A stretch of 33,421 bases of DNA from Lysobacterales bacterium. GTDB taxonomy: Bacteria; Pseudomonadota; Gammaproteobacteria; Xanthomonadales; Xanthomonadaceae. The translations under genes and the position numbers were made by a program. Below are positions 18,226-29,042 of this stretch, in pieces; the first letter of the stretch is position 1, and every line of letters starts with the position of its first letter. Location of the stretch: contig JAEKKW010000015.1 of assembly GCA_019510195.1 (NCBI GenBank), positions 1 to 33,421 of the forward strand. Direction: 5' to 3'. The notes beneath the pieces were generated by a model that worked only from the letters and a program-made list of their open reading frames with translations, did no database searches and had not been told where the DNA came from.

Positions 18226-18233
18226 GCGACAAT
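18205..18233 (+). promoter_or_regulatory. Predicted sigma70 promoter of the arsR-metH operon
   Basis: TTGACC (18205-18210) and GACAAT (18228-18233) are spaced 17 bases apart (5/6 and 4/6 to consensus). Transcription would start near 18240, inside the candidate operator, leaving a leader of about 20 bases. Confidence 0.5.
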
Positions 18234-18263
18234 ATATCTTTGAATCCGGATAGAGCGATATAT
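18232..18263. promoter_or_regulatory. Candidate operator: ATATATC / GATATAT inverted repeat
   Basis: ATATATC (18232-18238) and GATATAT (18257-18263) form a perfect 7-bp inverted repeat with an 18-base spacer. It begins inside the -10 box and ends in the start codon of the ArsR-type regulator gene. This AT-rich dyad in GC-rich DNA is where an autorepressor would act. Binding by the adjacent regulator is inferred. Confidence 0.5.
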
Positions 18264-19191
18264 GGATCTGGAAGGCTGGTCGAGCCGTCTCAAGGTATTC
18301 GCCGACGCAACCCGCGTACGCCTGCTGGTGCTGCTCGCGCACGAGGAATTCACCGTCGCCGAGCTTGCCGCGATCACCGGGCTGGCGCAACCGCGCGTCT
18401 CCACCCACCTGGCCCGATTGAAGGAAGCCGGACTGGTGCGCGATCGCCGCTCCGGCGTCTCCGCCTATTACCGCTTCGACGAGGGTGCGCTCGACGCCGC
18501 GCAGCAGAGCCTGTGGCAGGCGCTGCGCAACGGCAGCGACGATCCCCTGCTGAACCAGGATGCCGCGCGCATTCCGGAAGTAATGGCCGCGCGTGCCAGC
18601 GACCAGAACTGGGCCGACAGCGTTGCCGGCGACATGGAGCGCCATTACTCGCCGGGCCGCACCTGGGAGGCATTGGCGCGTTCCGCACTGCCATTGCTGG
18701 AACCGGGCGACGTCCTCGACATCGCCTCCGGCGACGGCGTGCTGGCCGAATTGCTGGCGCCGCATTCCGGTCGCTACATCTGCCTCGATGCCAGCGCGCG
18801 CGTGGTCAATGCCGCCAGCGAACGCCTGCGTACCTATCCGAATGTCGATGTGCGCGAAGGCGACATGCACGCGCTGCCATTCGCCGACGCCAGTTTCGAT
18901 CTGGTGGTGCTGATGCATGCGCTCACCTACGCCGCCAAGCCGCAACAGGCCGTCGCCGAAGCCGCGCGCGTGCTGCGCCCGGGCGGCAATCTGCTGCTGT
19001 CCAGCCTCGGCAAGCATGCGCATGCGACGGCCGCGCAACCATTCGGGCACGTCAATCTCGGCTTCACCGTCAAGGAACTGCAGAAGTTCATCGAGAAGGC
19101 CGGGTTGCGTGGCGATCGCGCCGCCAGCATCACCCGCGAACGCCGTCCGCCACATTTCGAAGTCATCTCGCTGATCGGGACCAAGCCATGA
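18262..19191 (+). CDS. ArsR-family regulator fused to a SAM-dependent methyltransferase domain
   Basis: Two-domain protein of 309 residues. Residues about 1-90 form an ArsR-type winged helix ([50 protein letters not shown]), without the Cys metal site of ArsR/SmtB. Residues about 130-250 are a class I methyltransferase fold: SAM-binding motif [17 protein letters not shown] near residue 150, and LDASARVV. The start is at 18262. Its stop overlaps the metH part-1 start (ATGA). Similar ArsR proteins (SahR type) have been described as regulators of the methionine/SAH cycle, so it probably senses SAM or SAH and controls this operon. Whether it still methylates anything is open. Confidence 0.88.
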   Translation: MDLEGWSSRLKVFADATRVRLLVLLAHEEFTVAELAAITGLAQPRVSTHLARLKEAGLVRDRRSGVSAYYRFDEGALDAAQQSLWQALRNGSDDPLLNQDAARIPEVMAARASDQNWADSVAGDMERHYSPGRTWEALARSALPLLEPGDVLDIASGDGVLAELLAPHSGRYICLDASARVVNAASERLRTYPNVDVREGDMHALPFADASFDLVVLMHALTYAAKPQQAVAEAARVLRPGGNLLLSSLGKHAHATAAQPFGHVNLGFTVKELQKFIEKAGLRGDRAASITRERRPPHFEVISLIGTKP

Positions 19192-20314
19192 GCCATCTCC
19201 CCTGGAAAAATCCGCAACGCGCCGAGGCGCTGCGGCGAGCGCTGGGCGAACGCATCCTCGTCCTCGATGGCGCGATGGGCACGATGATCCAGCGCCACGA
19301 ATTGCAGGAAGCCGACTATCGCGGCGAACGTTTCGCCGAAGGCCATGACGCGCTGTTTGCCGCCGATGGCCACACCCACGGTCCCGGCTGCGGCTGCGAA
19401 GGCCACGACCAGCGCGGCAACAACGACCTGCTGACGCTGACGCGTCCCGAGATCATCCGCGACATCCACGCGCAGTACCTCGCCGCCGGCGCCGACCTGA
19501 TCGAAACCAATACCTTCAACTCGACCAGCATCTCGCTGTCCGACTATCGCCTCACCCACCTGGTGCGCGAACTCAATCGCGAAGGCGCACGCATCGCCCG
19601 CGAAACCGCCGACGCCGCGGAAGCCAGAAATCCGGCGAAACCGCGCTTCGTGGTTGGTGTGCTCGGACCCACCAGCCGCACCGCCTCGCTCTCGCCGGAT
19701 GTCAATCGGCCCGGCTTCCGCGCCATCAGCTTCGACGAACTGCGCGACGCCTATCGTGAAGCGACCGAGGGCTTGATCGAAGGTGGCGCCGACATCCTGA
19801 TGGTGGAAACGGTGTTCGATACCCTCAACGCCAAGGCCGCGCTGTTCGCCATCGAGGAAGCCTTCGATGCGCACGGCGAACGCCTGCCGGTGATGATTTC
19901 CGGCACGATCACGGATGCCTCCGGCCGCACGCTCTCCGGGCAGACCGCCGAAGCGTTCTGGTATTCGCTGCGGCATTCGCGCCCACTGGGCATCGGCCTC
20001 AACTGTGCACTCGGCGCCAAGGACCTGCGGCCGCACGTGGAAGCGCTGTCCCTCATCGCCGATACCTACGTCACCGCACATCCAAACGCCGGACTGCCCA
20101 ACGCCTTCGGCGGCTACGACGAAACGCCGGAAGACATGGCGGTGGTCTTGCGCGAATTCGCGCAATCCGGCCTGCTCAACGTCGTCGGCGGTTGCTGCGG
20201 CACCACCCCGGAACACATCGCCGCGATCGCCGCCGCCGTCAGCGACGTGCCGCCGCGCAAGCTTCCAACCCTGGAAGAACCGGTGCTGGAACGCGCCGGA
20301 TTGGAGCAGGCGGC

Positions 20315-20318
<4 letters not shown>
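19188..20318 (+). CDS. metH: Methionine synthase part 1: homocysteine S-methyltransferase module
   Basis: The homocysteine-binding module of cobalamin-dependent methionine synthase as a separate protein of 376 residues. The ATG at 19188 overlaps the regulator stop. The barrel starts with [27 protein letters not shown]. Zinc ligands are Cys273 (GLNCALGA), Cys336 and Cys337 ([11 protein letters not shown]). It ends just after the barrel, where normal MetH continues into the folate module. A Gly/His/Cys insert, [14 protein letters not shown] (61-74), stands before [12 protein letters not shown]. The next gene carries the remaining modules and starts in the stop codon of this one (ATGA), so the two chains probably assemble into one enzyme. 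Confidence 0.95.
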
Positions 20319-22960
<2,642 letters not shown>

Positions 22961-23001
22961 CCCGCCACGCGCAGGGAGATGTCGATCTCGTCCAGCGTTT
23001 C

Positions 23002-23916
23002 ATGCCTGGCTACTACGCCGGCAGCCTCGCGGTGTTTTTCTTCTTCGCCATCAGCGGCTACCTGGTCACGCTCAGCCTGTTGCGCCAGTCGTCGATCCTG
23101 CGCTATGTCCGCAACCGCGTCGTGCGCATCTGGCCGGCCTACATCGCCTGCATCCTGTTCTGCGCGTTCGCGATCGGACTGGCGTGGACGACACTGTCGC
23201 CATCCGCCTATCTGCACGACAAGGCGACCTGGCACTTCATCACCGGCAATGTCATCCCGAAATCGTTCGTTTGGGCATTGCCGGGCGTGTTCGCGACGAA
23301 TCCCTATCCGGATGTGGTGAATGGCAGCCTGTGGTCGCTGGCGGTGGAAGTGCGCTGGTATCTGTGGCTGGGCATCCTCGCCGCGTTGACCCTGGTGCGC
23401 CGGCGAACGGCGTTCACCGTGGTCGCCTGCGCGTGGATCGCATGGTGCGGTTGGCAGTGGTGGCATGGCGTTGCCGACGCGCGTGACGTGCGCGCACTGG
23501 GCTGCGTCTTCCTTGGCGGCGGGCTGTGCGCGGTCTGGCGCGATCGCTTGAAGATCACCCACATCGGCATGGCGGCACTGGTCGTGCTGGCCGCGATCGC
23601 CCATGACAGCCGCTGGTTCGGACCGATTGCCGCGATCGCTGCCCTGCACTTCTGCCTGTGGGCTGCCTACCGCCTGCCGGTGTTGCCATGGCCACGGCGC
23701 ATCGACTGGTCCTATGGCCTGTTCCTCTACGGATTCCCGGTGGAACAAAGCATCGCCGCATGGAATCCGGCGATCACTCCGTTGGCGATGCTTCCGCTCG
23801 CGCTGGCTGGCGCAGCGATTCTCGCGGCGTTGTCCTGGCACGGCATCGAACGGCCATTGCTCGATCGTTTCAAGGGCAAGACTGCGGCAACGGAAACGCC
23901 ATTGCCCGCGGTGTGA
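23002..23916 (+). CDS. AT3 family membrane acyltransferase, 5'-truncated, probably a remnant
   Basis: Integral membrane O-acyltransferase of the AT3 (OafA/YrhL-like) family. The first ATG in frame (23002) gives 304 residues starting MPGYYAGSLAVFFFFAISGYLV. The family motifs FFAISGYLV, NGSLWSLAVEVRWYLWL and the C-terminal HGIERPLLDRF are present, with roughly eight hydrophobic segments. Recognisable family sequence ([11 protein letters not shown]) extends in frame upstream of this ATG to about 22948, but without a start codon. The first transmembrane helix with its conserved Arg and His motif is missing. No Shine-Dalgarno sequence precedes the ATG. Acyl transfer activity is therefore doubtful. 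It is convergent with the next gene, 7 bases apart. Confidence 0.75.
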   Translation: MPGYYAGSLAVFFFFAISGYLVTLSLLRQSSILRYVRNRVVRIWPAYIACILFCAFAIGLAWTTLSPSAYLHDKATWHFITGNVIPKSFVWALPGVFATNPYPDVVNGSLWSLAVEVRWYLWLGILAALTLVRRRTAFTVVACAWIAWCGWQWWHGVADARDVRALGCVFLGGGLCAVWRDRLKITHIGMAALVVLAAIAHDSRWFGPIAAIAALHFCLWAAYRLPVLPWPRRIDWSYGLFLYGFPVEQSIAAWNPAITPLAMLPLALAGAAILAALSWHGIERPLLDRFKGKTAATETPLPAV

Positions 23917-23923
23917 TCCGCGA

Positions 23924-24718
23924 TCAGTGTCCGCGGGCGAGCACCACGGAAACACCGAATCCGGCCTGCCAGTCGGGACTGCCGCGATCCAGTCCACGCA
24001 ATACCCAGCCATCCAGTTGCACGCGATGGTGGAGGAGCATCGTCAAGCCGCCACCGGCAACGCGTGCGCGATCGATGCCGTTTCCAAGACCGGTTTCGAC
24101 ATAGCCGGACAACGCATCCGTCAGCGGGAACCCGTAGGAGAGCGCCGACATCCAGCCGCGGCCCTGCTGTTGCGAATCTCGCGCCAGGTAACCACCCAGG
24201 CTGCGGTTGCTGCCGAGATCGCGCGTGACTGCGGCGGCGAGTTGATCGGCATGACCCGGCGAACCGAATGCCTGGCCACCGGATGCGAATTTGTGCGTCG
24301 CGAGCAATGCCAGGCTCCAGGATTGCGACGACAACGGCAACGTCCATTTCAAGGCGACGTCGGTATCGCCCTGGCCGTGCACGCGCGACTTCGTCGCACC
24401 GCGCGTCGACTGCCATGCATAGGGCGTTCCGGCGATTTGCAATTCGACACCGTGCCCGAGCCCCATGCGCAAGCGACTGTCGGCCTCGGCCTGGGTGGTT
24501 CGCGTGTCGCCATCGCGTTGCCAGCTGGCATCGGGCAAGCCCTGTTCCCAGACCAGCCCGCCCTGCGGAAGCGACCACGACGCGAATGACAGCCCGGGGC
24601 GGTCGAATTGCGTGTCGGGTCCGGAGCCTGAAGTCGTTTCCGTCGTCTGCGCAGAACCTTGCCGCGGCAAGGCGAGGAACGCGAACACTGCGCAAGCTGC
24701 GGCAATCCGGCCTGCCAT
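23924..24718 (-). CDS. Putative outer-membrane beta-barrel protein (transporter / phenol-degradation MetA-like)
   Basis: The product of about 264 residues has a signal peptide (MAGRIAAACAVFAFLALPRQGSA, cleavage near residue 23-24). The rest is rich in alternating hydrophobic strands, such as GVELQIAGTPYAW, WSLALLATHKFASGG, SLGGYLARDS and LSGYVETGLGNG, and the chain ends in a hydrophobic strand. This resembles the uncharacterised 'transporter' outer-membrane family (PF13557-like). The ATG at 24718 overlaps the DUF2058 stop by one base; in-frame GTGs at 24721 and 24724 are possible alternatives. It is the last gene of the minus-strand group. Substrate unknown. Confidence 0.6.
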   Translation of the reverse strand: MAGRIAAACAVFAFLALPRQGSAQTTETTSGSGPDTQFDRPGLSFASWSLPQGGLVWEQGLPDASWQRDGDTRTTQAEADSRLRMGLGHGVELQIAGTPYAWQSTRGATKSRVHGQGDTDVALKWTLPLSSQSWSLALLATHKFASGGQAFGSPGHADQLAAAVTRDLGSNRSLGGYLARDSQQQGRGWMSALSYGFPLTDALSGYVETGLGNGIDRARVAGGGLTMLLHHRVQLDGWVLRGLDRGSPDWQAGFGVSVVLARGH

Positions 24719-25317
24719 CACCACACCAGGTCGTCGGGCACCTGGAATTGCGGATCGCTGTACGGGTCATCCGCGGCCGGTGCATCGGGATCGACCTGCA
24801 ACGCCACCGCGGGCGCGAAGATGCGCCCCGCCTCCGCCAGCACCTCGGCGGTGACCAGCAAGTAGCGTCCGTTCAACTGCACCACGCCCAGCTCGCCGGC
24901 GTTGAGTCGCGGCAACTGTTCGGCGCTGACATAGATGCGCTTGATCTTGCCGCCGTAGTCGAAATGGCGGGCGATCTCCGCGTCCGCGGCATTCAGCGAT
25001 TTTCCTTCAAGGAAGACCGCCAGCTTTTCACGCGCCTCGCGCCGCAGACGCGCCTCTTCCTGGCGCTGGCGCTCGGCCTCGATGCGTTCGGTCTTTTCCT
25101 TCTCGGCACGCATTGCATAGGCCTTGCCGAGATCCATCTCGCCACCCTGCGGTTTGCGCTTCGGCGGCGCACCCTTGCCATCCTTGCGCGGTACATGGCC
25201 CGGCTTGCCCCTGGCGGCAGGCGCCGCGGGCTTTGCCTTGAATGCCGGCTTGGGTGCCGGCTTCGGCGCCGGCTTGAATCCCAGGCCGAGCAACTGGTCG
25301 CGCAACGAATCGGTCAT
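24718..25317 (-). CDS. DUF2058 family protein (YaiL-like)
   Basis: Cytosolic protein of 199 residues of unknown role. The ATG at 25317 begins MTDSLRDQLLGLGFK, the family's usual N-terminus; an in-frame TTG at 25323 is a less likely start. A Lys/Pro/Ala repeat (about 15-35, three near-copies of a 12-base unit at DNA level near 25243-25276) is followed by a charged coiled-coil (about 65-100, AEKEKTERIEAERQRQEEARLRREARE). A conserved C-terminal domain then contains FDYGGKIKRIYVSAEQLPRLNAGELGVVQLNGRYLLV. It lies directly after slyX in the same operon. Confidence 0.85.
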   Translation of the reverse strand: MTDSLRDQLLGLGFKPAPKPAPKPAFKAKPAAPAARGKPGHVPRKDGKGAPPKRKPQGGEMDLGKAYAMRAEKEKTERIEAERQRQEEARLRREAREKLAVFLEGKSLNAADAEIARHFDYGGKIKRIYVSAEQLPRLNAGELGVVQLNGRYLLVTAEVLAEAGRIFAPAVALQVDPDAPAADDPYSDPQFQVPDDLVW

Positions 25318-25323
25318 CGTCAA

Positions 25324-25551
25324 TCAATAGTGGGGCGGTGGCGGCTCATCGGCGGGATCGACGCTCACGCCCGATCCACGCGCGGATTTCAATTCTTCGA
25401 CCACACGGCGCAAGGCGGCTTCGTGAAGCGCGATATCCGCACGCGCGGCGGCCAGCGCGTCGCTGAGTTCGACCAGCGCCTGCTCCTGGAAGGTCAGGCG
25501 CGTCTCCAGTTCCTCGATGCGCTGCCTGTCATTGGCACCTTGTTCGCTCAT
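25324..25551 (-). CDS. slyX: SlyX family protein
   Basis: Small coiled-coil protein of 75 residues, the normal SlyX size. The ATG at 25551 overlaps the stop of the dehydrogenase gene (ATGA). The sequence [44 protein letters not shown] is an uninterrupted amphipathic helix. The ending PPPPHY is the conserved SlyX tail. Role not established in the family. Confidence 0.92.
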   Translation of the reverse strand: MSEQGANDRQRIEELETRLTFQEQALVELSDALAAARADIALHEAALRRVVEELKSARGSGVSVDPADEPPPPHY

Positions 25552-26897
25552 GCCAGGCGCACGGAACGGCCGCGACCGATGCCCCAGTAAGCCAAACCGT
25601 TGGCTTCGACCTCTTCCGGATCGTAGAGGTTGCGGCCATCGAACACCACGCGATCGTGCAGGCGTTCGGCCAGCATGTCGAAGTCGGGACTGCGGAATTG
25701 CTTCCACTCGGTGATCACCACCAGTGCATCGACCCCACCCGCGAGCGTGTCCGCGCGCAGGTCGCACAACATCAGGTCGTCGCGATCACCAAAGATGCGC
25801 TGCGCTTCCTCGCGCGCTTCGGGATCGTAGGCGCGCACCCTGGCGCCGGCTTCCCACAGCTGTTCCAGCAGGCGGCGGCTCGACGCCTCGCGCATGTCGT
25901 CGGTATTCGGCTTGAATGCCAGGCCCCACAGCGCGATGGTCTTGCCCTTCAGTGCACCGGCACCACCGTAGTGGCGTTCCATCAGCTCGAACAGATGGCC
26001 CTTCTGGCGTTCGTTCACCGCCTCGACGGCATTCAGCAACAACGAATCGTAGCGATATTGCGACGCGGTTTTCGCCAGTGCCTGCACGTCCTTGGGGAAG
26101 CACGATCCGCCGTAACCGGCACCGGGATAGATGAAGTGCCAGCCGATGCGCGGATCGGAACCGATGCCCTTGCGCACGTGCTCGATATCGGCGCCGACGC
26201 GCTCGGCGATGTTGGCCATCTCGTTCATGAAACTGATCTTGGTCGCCAGCATCGCGTTCGCCGCGTACTTGGTCAGCTCCGCCGAACGCACGTCCATCGT
26301 CACCATGCGGTCGTGATTGCGGTTGAACGGCGCATACAGGCGTCGCATCACCGCGACTGCGCTGTCGCTGGACGAACCGATGACGATGCGATCCGGACGC
26401 ATGCAGTCCTCGACCGCCGCGCCTTCCTTGAGGAACTCCGGATTCGAGACGACATCGAAACGCACATCGGCGCCGCGCTTCGCCAACTCCTCCGCGATTG
26501 CAGCCACCACCTTGTCGGCGGTGCCCACCGGCACCGTCGACTTGTCGACCACCACCAGCGGCTTGTCCATGAACTTGCCGATGGTGCGCGCCACCGCCAG
26601 CACGTACTGCAGGTCCGCGCTGCCGTCCTCGTCGGGCGGCGTGCCGACCGCGATGAACACCACGTCGCCGAAGGCAATCGCTTCGGCGGCATCGGTGGTG
26701 AAGCGCAACCGCCCGGCGGCGTGGTTGGACTTCACCATCGGCTCAAGGCCGGGTTCGTAGATCGGGATCACGCCGTTGTTGAGCCCGTCCACCTTGGCGG
26801 CGTCGATATCGACGCACACCACCTGGTGCCCCACTTCCGCGAGGCAGGTCCCGGTGACCAGGCCGACATAACCGGTGCCGAAGATGGATACGTGCAT
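25548..26897 (-). CDS. ugd: UDP-glucose 6-dehydrogenase
   Basis: NAD-dependent double oxidation of UDP-glucose to UDP-glucuronate, a precursor for exopolysaccharide and lipid A/LPS sugars. The 449-residue length is typical of bacterial enzymes. The NAD-binding motif is [20 protein letters not shown] (7-26). [36 protein letters not shown], the catalytic Cys266 in [10 protein letters not shown], and the C-terminal domain with [15 protein letters not shown] follow. AAGGAAG stands just before the ATG. It lies 34 bp downstream of the lipoprotein prolyl isomerase gene and overlaps slyX. Confidence 0.96.
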   Translation of the reverse strand: MHVSIFGTGYVGLVTGTCLAEVGHQVVCVDIDAAKVDGLNNGVIPIYEPGLEPMVKSNHAAGRLRFTTDAAEAIAFGDVVFIAVGTPPDEDGSADLQYVLAVARTIGKFMDKPLVVVDKSTVPVGTADKVVAAIAEELAKRGADVRFDVVSNPEFLKEGAAVEDCMRPDRIVIGSSSDSAVAVMRRLYAPFNRNHDRMVTMDVRSAELTKYAANAMLATKISFMNEMANIAERVGADIEHVRKGIGSDPRIGWHFIYPGAGYGGSCFPKDVQALAKTASQYRYDSLLLNAVEAVNERQKGHLFELMERHYGGAGALKGKTIALWGLAFKPNTDDMREASSRRLLEQLWEAGARVRAYDPEAREEAQRIFGDRDDLMLCDLRADTLAGGVDALVVITEWKQFRSPDFDMLAERLHDRVVFDGRNLYDPEEVEANGLAYWGIGRGRSVRLA

Positions 26898-26931
26898 GCG
26901 TCTTCCTTGTGCGTGGCGTGATTGACCGCGA

Positions 26932-27750
26932 TTACTTCTTCGGAGCTTGCGCGGCGCCTGCCGGTGCCTTCTCGATGCTCACCAGTTCGACGTCGAACAC
27001 CAGCGTCGCGTTCGGCGGGATCGGGCCGCCCGGCGTGCCCTGCTCGCCATAGGCCAGCTTGGCCGGGATCCAGAACTTGTACTTGCTGCCGACCGGCATC
27101 AATTGCACGCCTTCGGACCAGCCCGGGATCACGCGGTTGATCGGCATCATCGCCGGTTCGCCGCCGTGGGCGTCGGTGCTGTCGAATTCCTTGCCGTCGA
27201 GCGTCGTGCCCTTGTACTTCACCTTGACCACGTCGGTCGCCTTCGGCTTGGGACCGGCGCCTTCGCTCACGACCTGGTACTGCAGGCCGGAAGCCGTGGT
27301 CTTCACGTCGGGCTTCTTGCCATTCCCGGCGAGGAACTTCTCGCCTTCCTCGCCATTCTTCTTGGCGTCGGTCATCATCTTCTGCATCGTCTTGAGCTGC
27401 ATGCGCTGGCCGAACGCTTCGCGCACCGCGGCGGCCTGCTTCTCGTCCATCAGCGGCTTCTCGCCCTTGAACGAACTGCGGATCGCCTTGGTCATGACAT
27501 CAAGATCGATTTCATCCTTGGCGGGATCCAGGGTCTTGGCCATGTCGAGGCCGACCATGTAACTGACCTGGTCCTTGTCGGTGGGCAGGCCGGCGATGGT
27601 CTGGGCAGGCTTGTCACCGCTCTTGGCGGCATCGGCCGACTTGGCATCGGTGGCAGCCGCGCCGTCTGCGGGCTTCTTGCAGGCGCCCAGGGCGAACGTG
27701 GTTGCGATCGCCAGCGACGACAGGACGATGAGGGAATGGCGATTGGACAT
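26932..27750 (-). CDS. FKBP-type peptidyl-prolyl isomerase, lipoprotein (Mip/FkpA-like)
   Basis: Predicted envelope folding factor of 272 residues. A lipoprotein signal ends at Cys24 (ALGAC). An Ala/Lys-rich linker is followed by the FKBP_N dimerisation domain (about 55-130, [15 protein letters not shown] ... [16 protein letters not shown]). A long helix ([24 protein letters not shown]) leads to the C-terminal FKBP catalytic domain (about 150-262). That domain has [43 protein letters not shown] and [30 protein letters not shown] lies 6 bases before the ATG. It is preceded by a second FKBP gene 68 bp upstream. Confidence 0.93.
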   Translation of the reverse strand: MSNRHSLIVLSSLAIATTFALGACKKPADGAAATDAKSADAAKSGDKPAQTIAGLPTDKDQVSYMVGLDMAKTLDPAKDEIDLDVMTKAIRSSFKGEKPLMDEKQAAAVREAFGQRMQLKTMQKMMTDAKKNGEEGEKFLAGNGKKPDVKTTASGLQYQVVSEGAGPKPKATDVVKVKYKGTTLDGKEFDSTDAHGGEPAMMPINRVIPGWSEGVQLMPVGSKYKFWIPAKLAYGEQGTPGGPIPPNATLVFDVELVSIEKAPAGAAQAPKK

Positions 27751-27818
27751 GGGAACTCCGGTTTTCTTGACCGCACGATGCGGATGAATGGCTGCGGACG
27801 ACCGCAGGGCGGATTACT

Positions 27819-28700
27819 TTAGCGGCTCAGGCCGATCAGTTCGACATCGAACACCAGCGTGGAGTTCGGCGGAATGTTCGGCGGCGAACCCTTGGCGCCG
27901 TAAGCCAGCTGCGACGGGATCCAGAAACGGTAGCGGCTGCCGACCGCCATCAGCTGCAGGCCCTCGGTCCAGCCGGGAATCACCGCCTTCAGTGGGAAGG
28001 TCGCGTCCTTGTTGGCATCGAAAACGTGGCCATCCAGCGTGCGGCCTTCGTAACCGACGTGAACCGTGGAATCGACGGACGGACGCATGATGCCGCCAGC
28101 GTCCTTCATCACCTGGTACTGCAGGCCGGTACGAGTGGTCATCACCCCCGGCGCGGTGCGGTTGCGGGCGAGGAAGGCGTCACCATCGCGCTTGTTGCGG
28201 GCCGCTTCGGCAGCGAGGCGCACGCGCATCTTCGCGACCATCTGTTCATGCGCCTGCTTCGCCTGAGCCTCGTCTAGCAGCGGCGTCTGCTGCAGCGCGA
28301 CCGCACGCAATCCCTGCATGGCCAGGGGCAAGTCGAATTCCTCGCGCGCCGGCGCCATCGAACGACCGACATCCAACCCCACCAGTTGCGCAACCTTCAC
28401 CGGCGTCACCCCCGGCGGAAATGCCGGAACCGGCGCATTCGCCTTGCGGGCCTGGACACGCTCGCCGAGCGCCATGCTCACCGCACGCGCTTCATCCTGG
28501 GTGAGCAACGGCTTGCCGCCGTCCATCGTGTTGCGGATGGCGTTTTCGAGCGCAGCGAAATCGATGTCCTGTCCGATGTCGATCACCGACTTGCCTACTT
28601 CCATGCCGACCATGTAGCTGATGCGATCGCGGTCCGTGCGCAAATCGGCTTTCGTCGTCGTCGCGGCTGCCGGCTGTGTCGCCACCGGCTTTTTCGCCAT
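27819..28700 (-). CDS. FKBP-type peptidyl-prolyl isomerase with two FKBP_N-like repeats and no signal peptide
   Basis: The protein has 293 residues if started at the ATG at 28700 (MAKKPVATQ); an in-frame ATG at 28727 adds nine basic residues. Two FKBP_N-like segments follow one another: about 25-86 (RISYMVGMEVGKS ... GKPLLTQDEA) and about 101-162 (KVAQLVGLDVGRS ... QTPLLDEAQA). A linker helix with FLARNRTAPGV and the FKBP domain (about 190-292: [39 protein letters not shown]) complete it. Relatives of this architecture are normally exported, but no signal peptide or lipobox is seen. Only 63 bases separate the start from an upstream terminator, with no clear promoter or Shine-Dalgarno sequence. 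The 5' end may be damaged. Confidence 0.82.
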   Translation of the reverse strand: MAKKPVATQPAAATTTKADLRTDRDRISYMVGMEVGKSVIDIGQDIDFAALENAIRNTMDGGKPLLTQDEARAVSMALGERVQARKANAPVPAFPPGVTPVKVAQLVGLDVGRSMAPAREEFDLPLAMQGLRAVALQQTPLLDEAQAKQAHEQMVAKMRVRLAAEAARNKRDGDAFLARNRTAPGVMTTRTGLQYQVMKDAGGIMRPSVDSTVHVGYEGRTLDGHVFDANKDATFPLKAVIPGWTEGLQLMAVGSRYRFWIPSQLAYGAKGSPPNIPPNSTLVFDVELIGLSR

Positions 28701-28763
28701 CCGCCCGCGCGACGAGCGCGGCCGCATCCAACGGGTCACGGCGGATTCATTGCGGCGCAAAAG

Positions 28764-28791
28764 AAAAACGCCCGCTTGCGCGGGCGTTTTT
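28764..28791 (-). terminator. Rho-independent terminator after tRNA-Glu
   Basis: A perfect 12-bp stem (28764-28775 with 28780-28791) and a 4-base loop TTGC, flanked by A's on the left and T's on the right, so it can work both ways. It begins 8 bases past the CCA end of tRNA-Glu in the direction of transcription, which makes it the tRNA operon terminator. Confidence 0.9.
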
Positions 28792-28799
28792 CCTTGAGA

Positions 28800-28875
28800 T
28801 GGCGTCCCCACGGGGATTCGAACCCCGGTCGCTACCGTGAAAGGGTAATGTCCTAGGCCTCTAGACGATGGGGAC
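28800..28875 (-). tRNA. tRNA-Glu (anticodon TTC)
   Basis: 76 bases including an encoded CCA. The acceptor stem pairs GTCCCCA with TGGGGAC, the discriminator is G, the T-arm contains GGTTCGAATCC and the anticodon loop reads CTTTCAC. Everything expected of a bacterial tRNA-Glu is present. Confidence 0.96.
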
Positions 28876-28921
28876 GCAGAACGCATTGTGCGCTTGACGC
28901 TGCGCGATCCGGCAAAACCCG

Positions 28922-28997
28922 TGGTGGAGCCAGGCGGGATCGAACCGCCGACCTCCTGCATGCCATGCAGGCGCTCTCCCAGCTGAGCTATGGCCCC
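28922..28997 (-). tRNA. tRNA-Ala (anticodon GGC)
   Basis: 76 bases including an encoded CCA. The acceptor GGGGCCA pairs with TGGCTCC (one G-U), discriminator A. The D-arm is AGCTCAGCTGGGAGAGC, the anticodon stem CTGCA/TGCAG encloses the GGC anticodon, and the T-loop is GTTCGATC. It is first in a two-tRNA operon; tRNA-Glu follows after 46 bases. Confidence 0.96.
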
Positions 28998-29014
28998 ACA
29001 GAGGGAAGCTCGCC

Positions 29015-29042
29015 AGTATAAGGGGTCAAACGGAGACGTCAA
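29015..29042 (-). promoter_or_regulatory. Promoter of the tRNA-Ala/tRNA-Glu operon
   Basis: On the minus strand TTGACG (29042-29037), a 16-base spacer and TATACT (29020-29015), each 5/6 to consensus. It is followed by a GC-rich discriminator (GGCGAGC), usual for stable-RNA promoters under stringent control. The -35 box overlaps the stop codon of the upstream DUF1249 gene. Confidence 0.75.

Noticed and set aside
22979-23320. Open frame starting ATG at 22979 after an AGGGAG sequence.
   Set aside because: The product (Ser/Arg/Cys-rich) is a frame-shifted reading of the acyltransferase with no family features.
25243-25276. Short direct repeats in the DUF2058 gene.
   Set aside because: They simply encode the Lys-Pro-Ala linker and are not a mobile or regulatory repeat.
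27792-27807. Hairpin CTGCGG/CCGCAG between the two FKBP genes as a terminator.
   Set aside because: Only six base pairs and no U-run on the minus strand; at most an RNA stability element.
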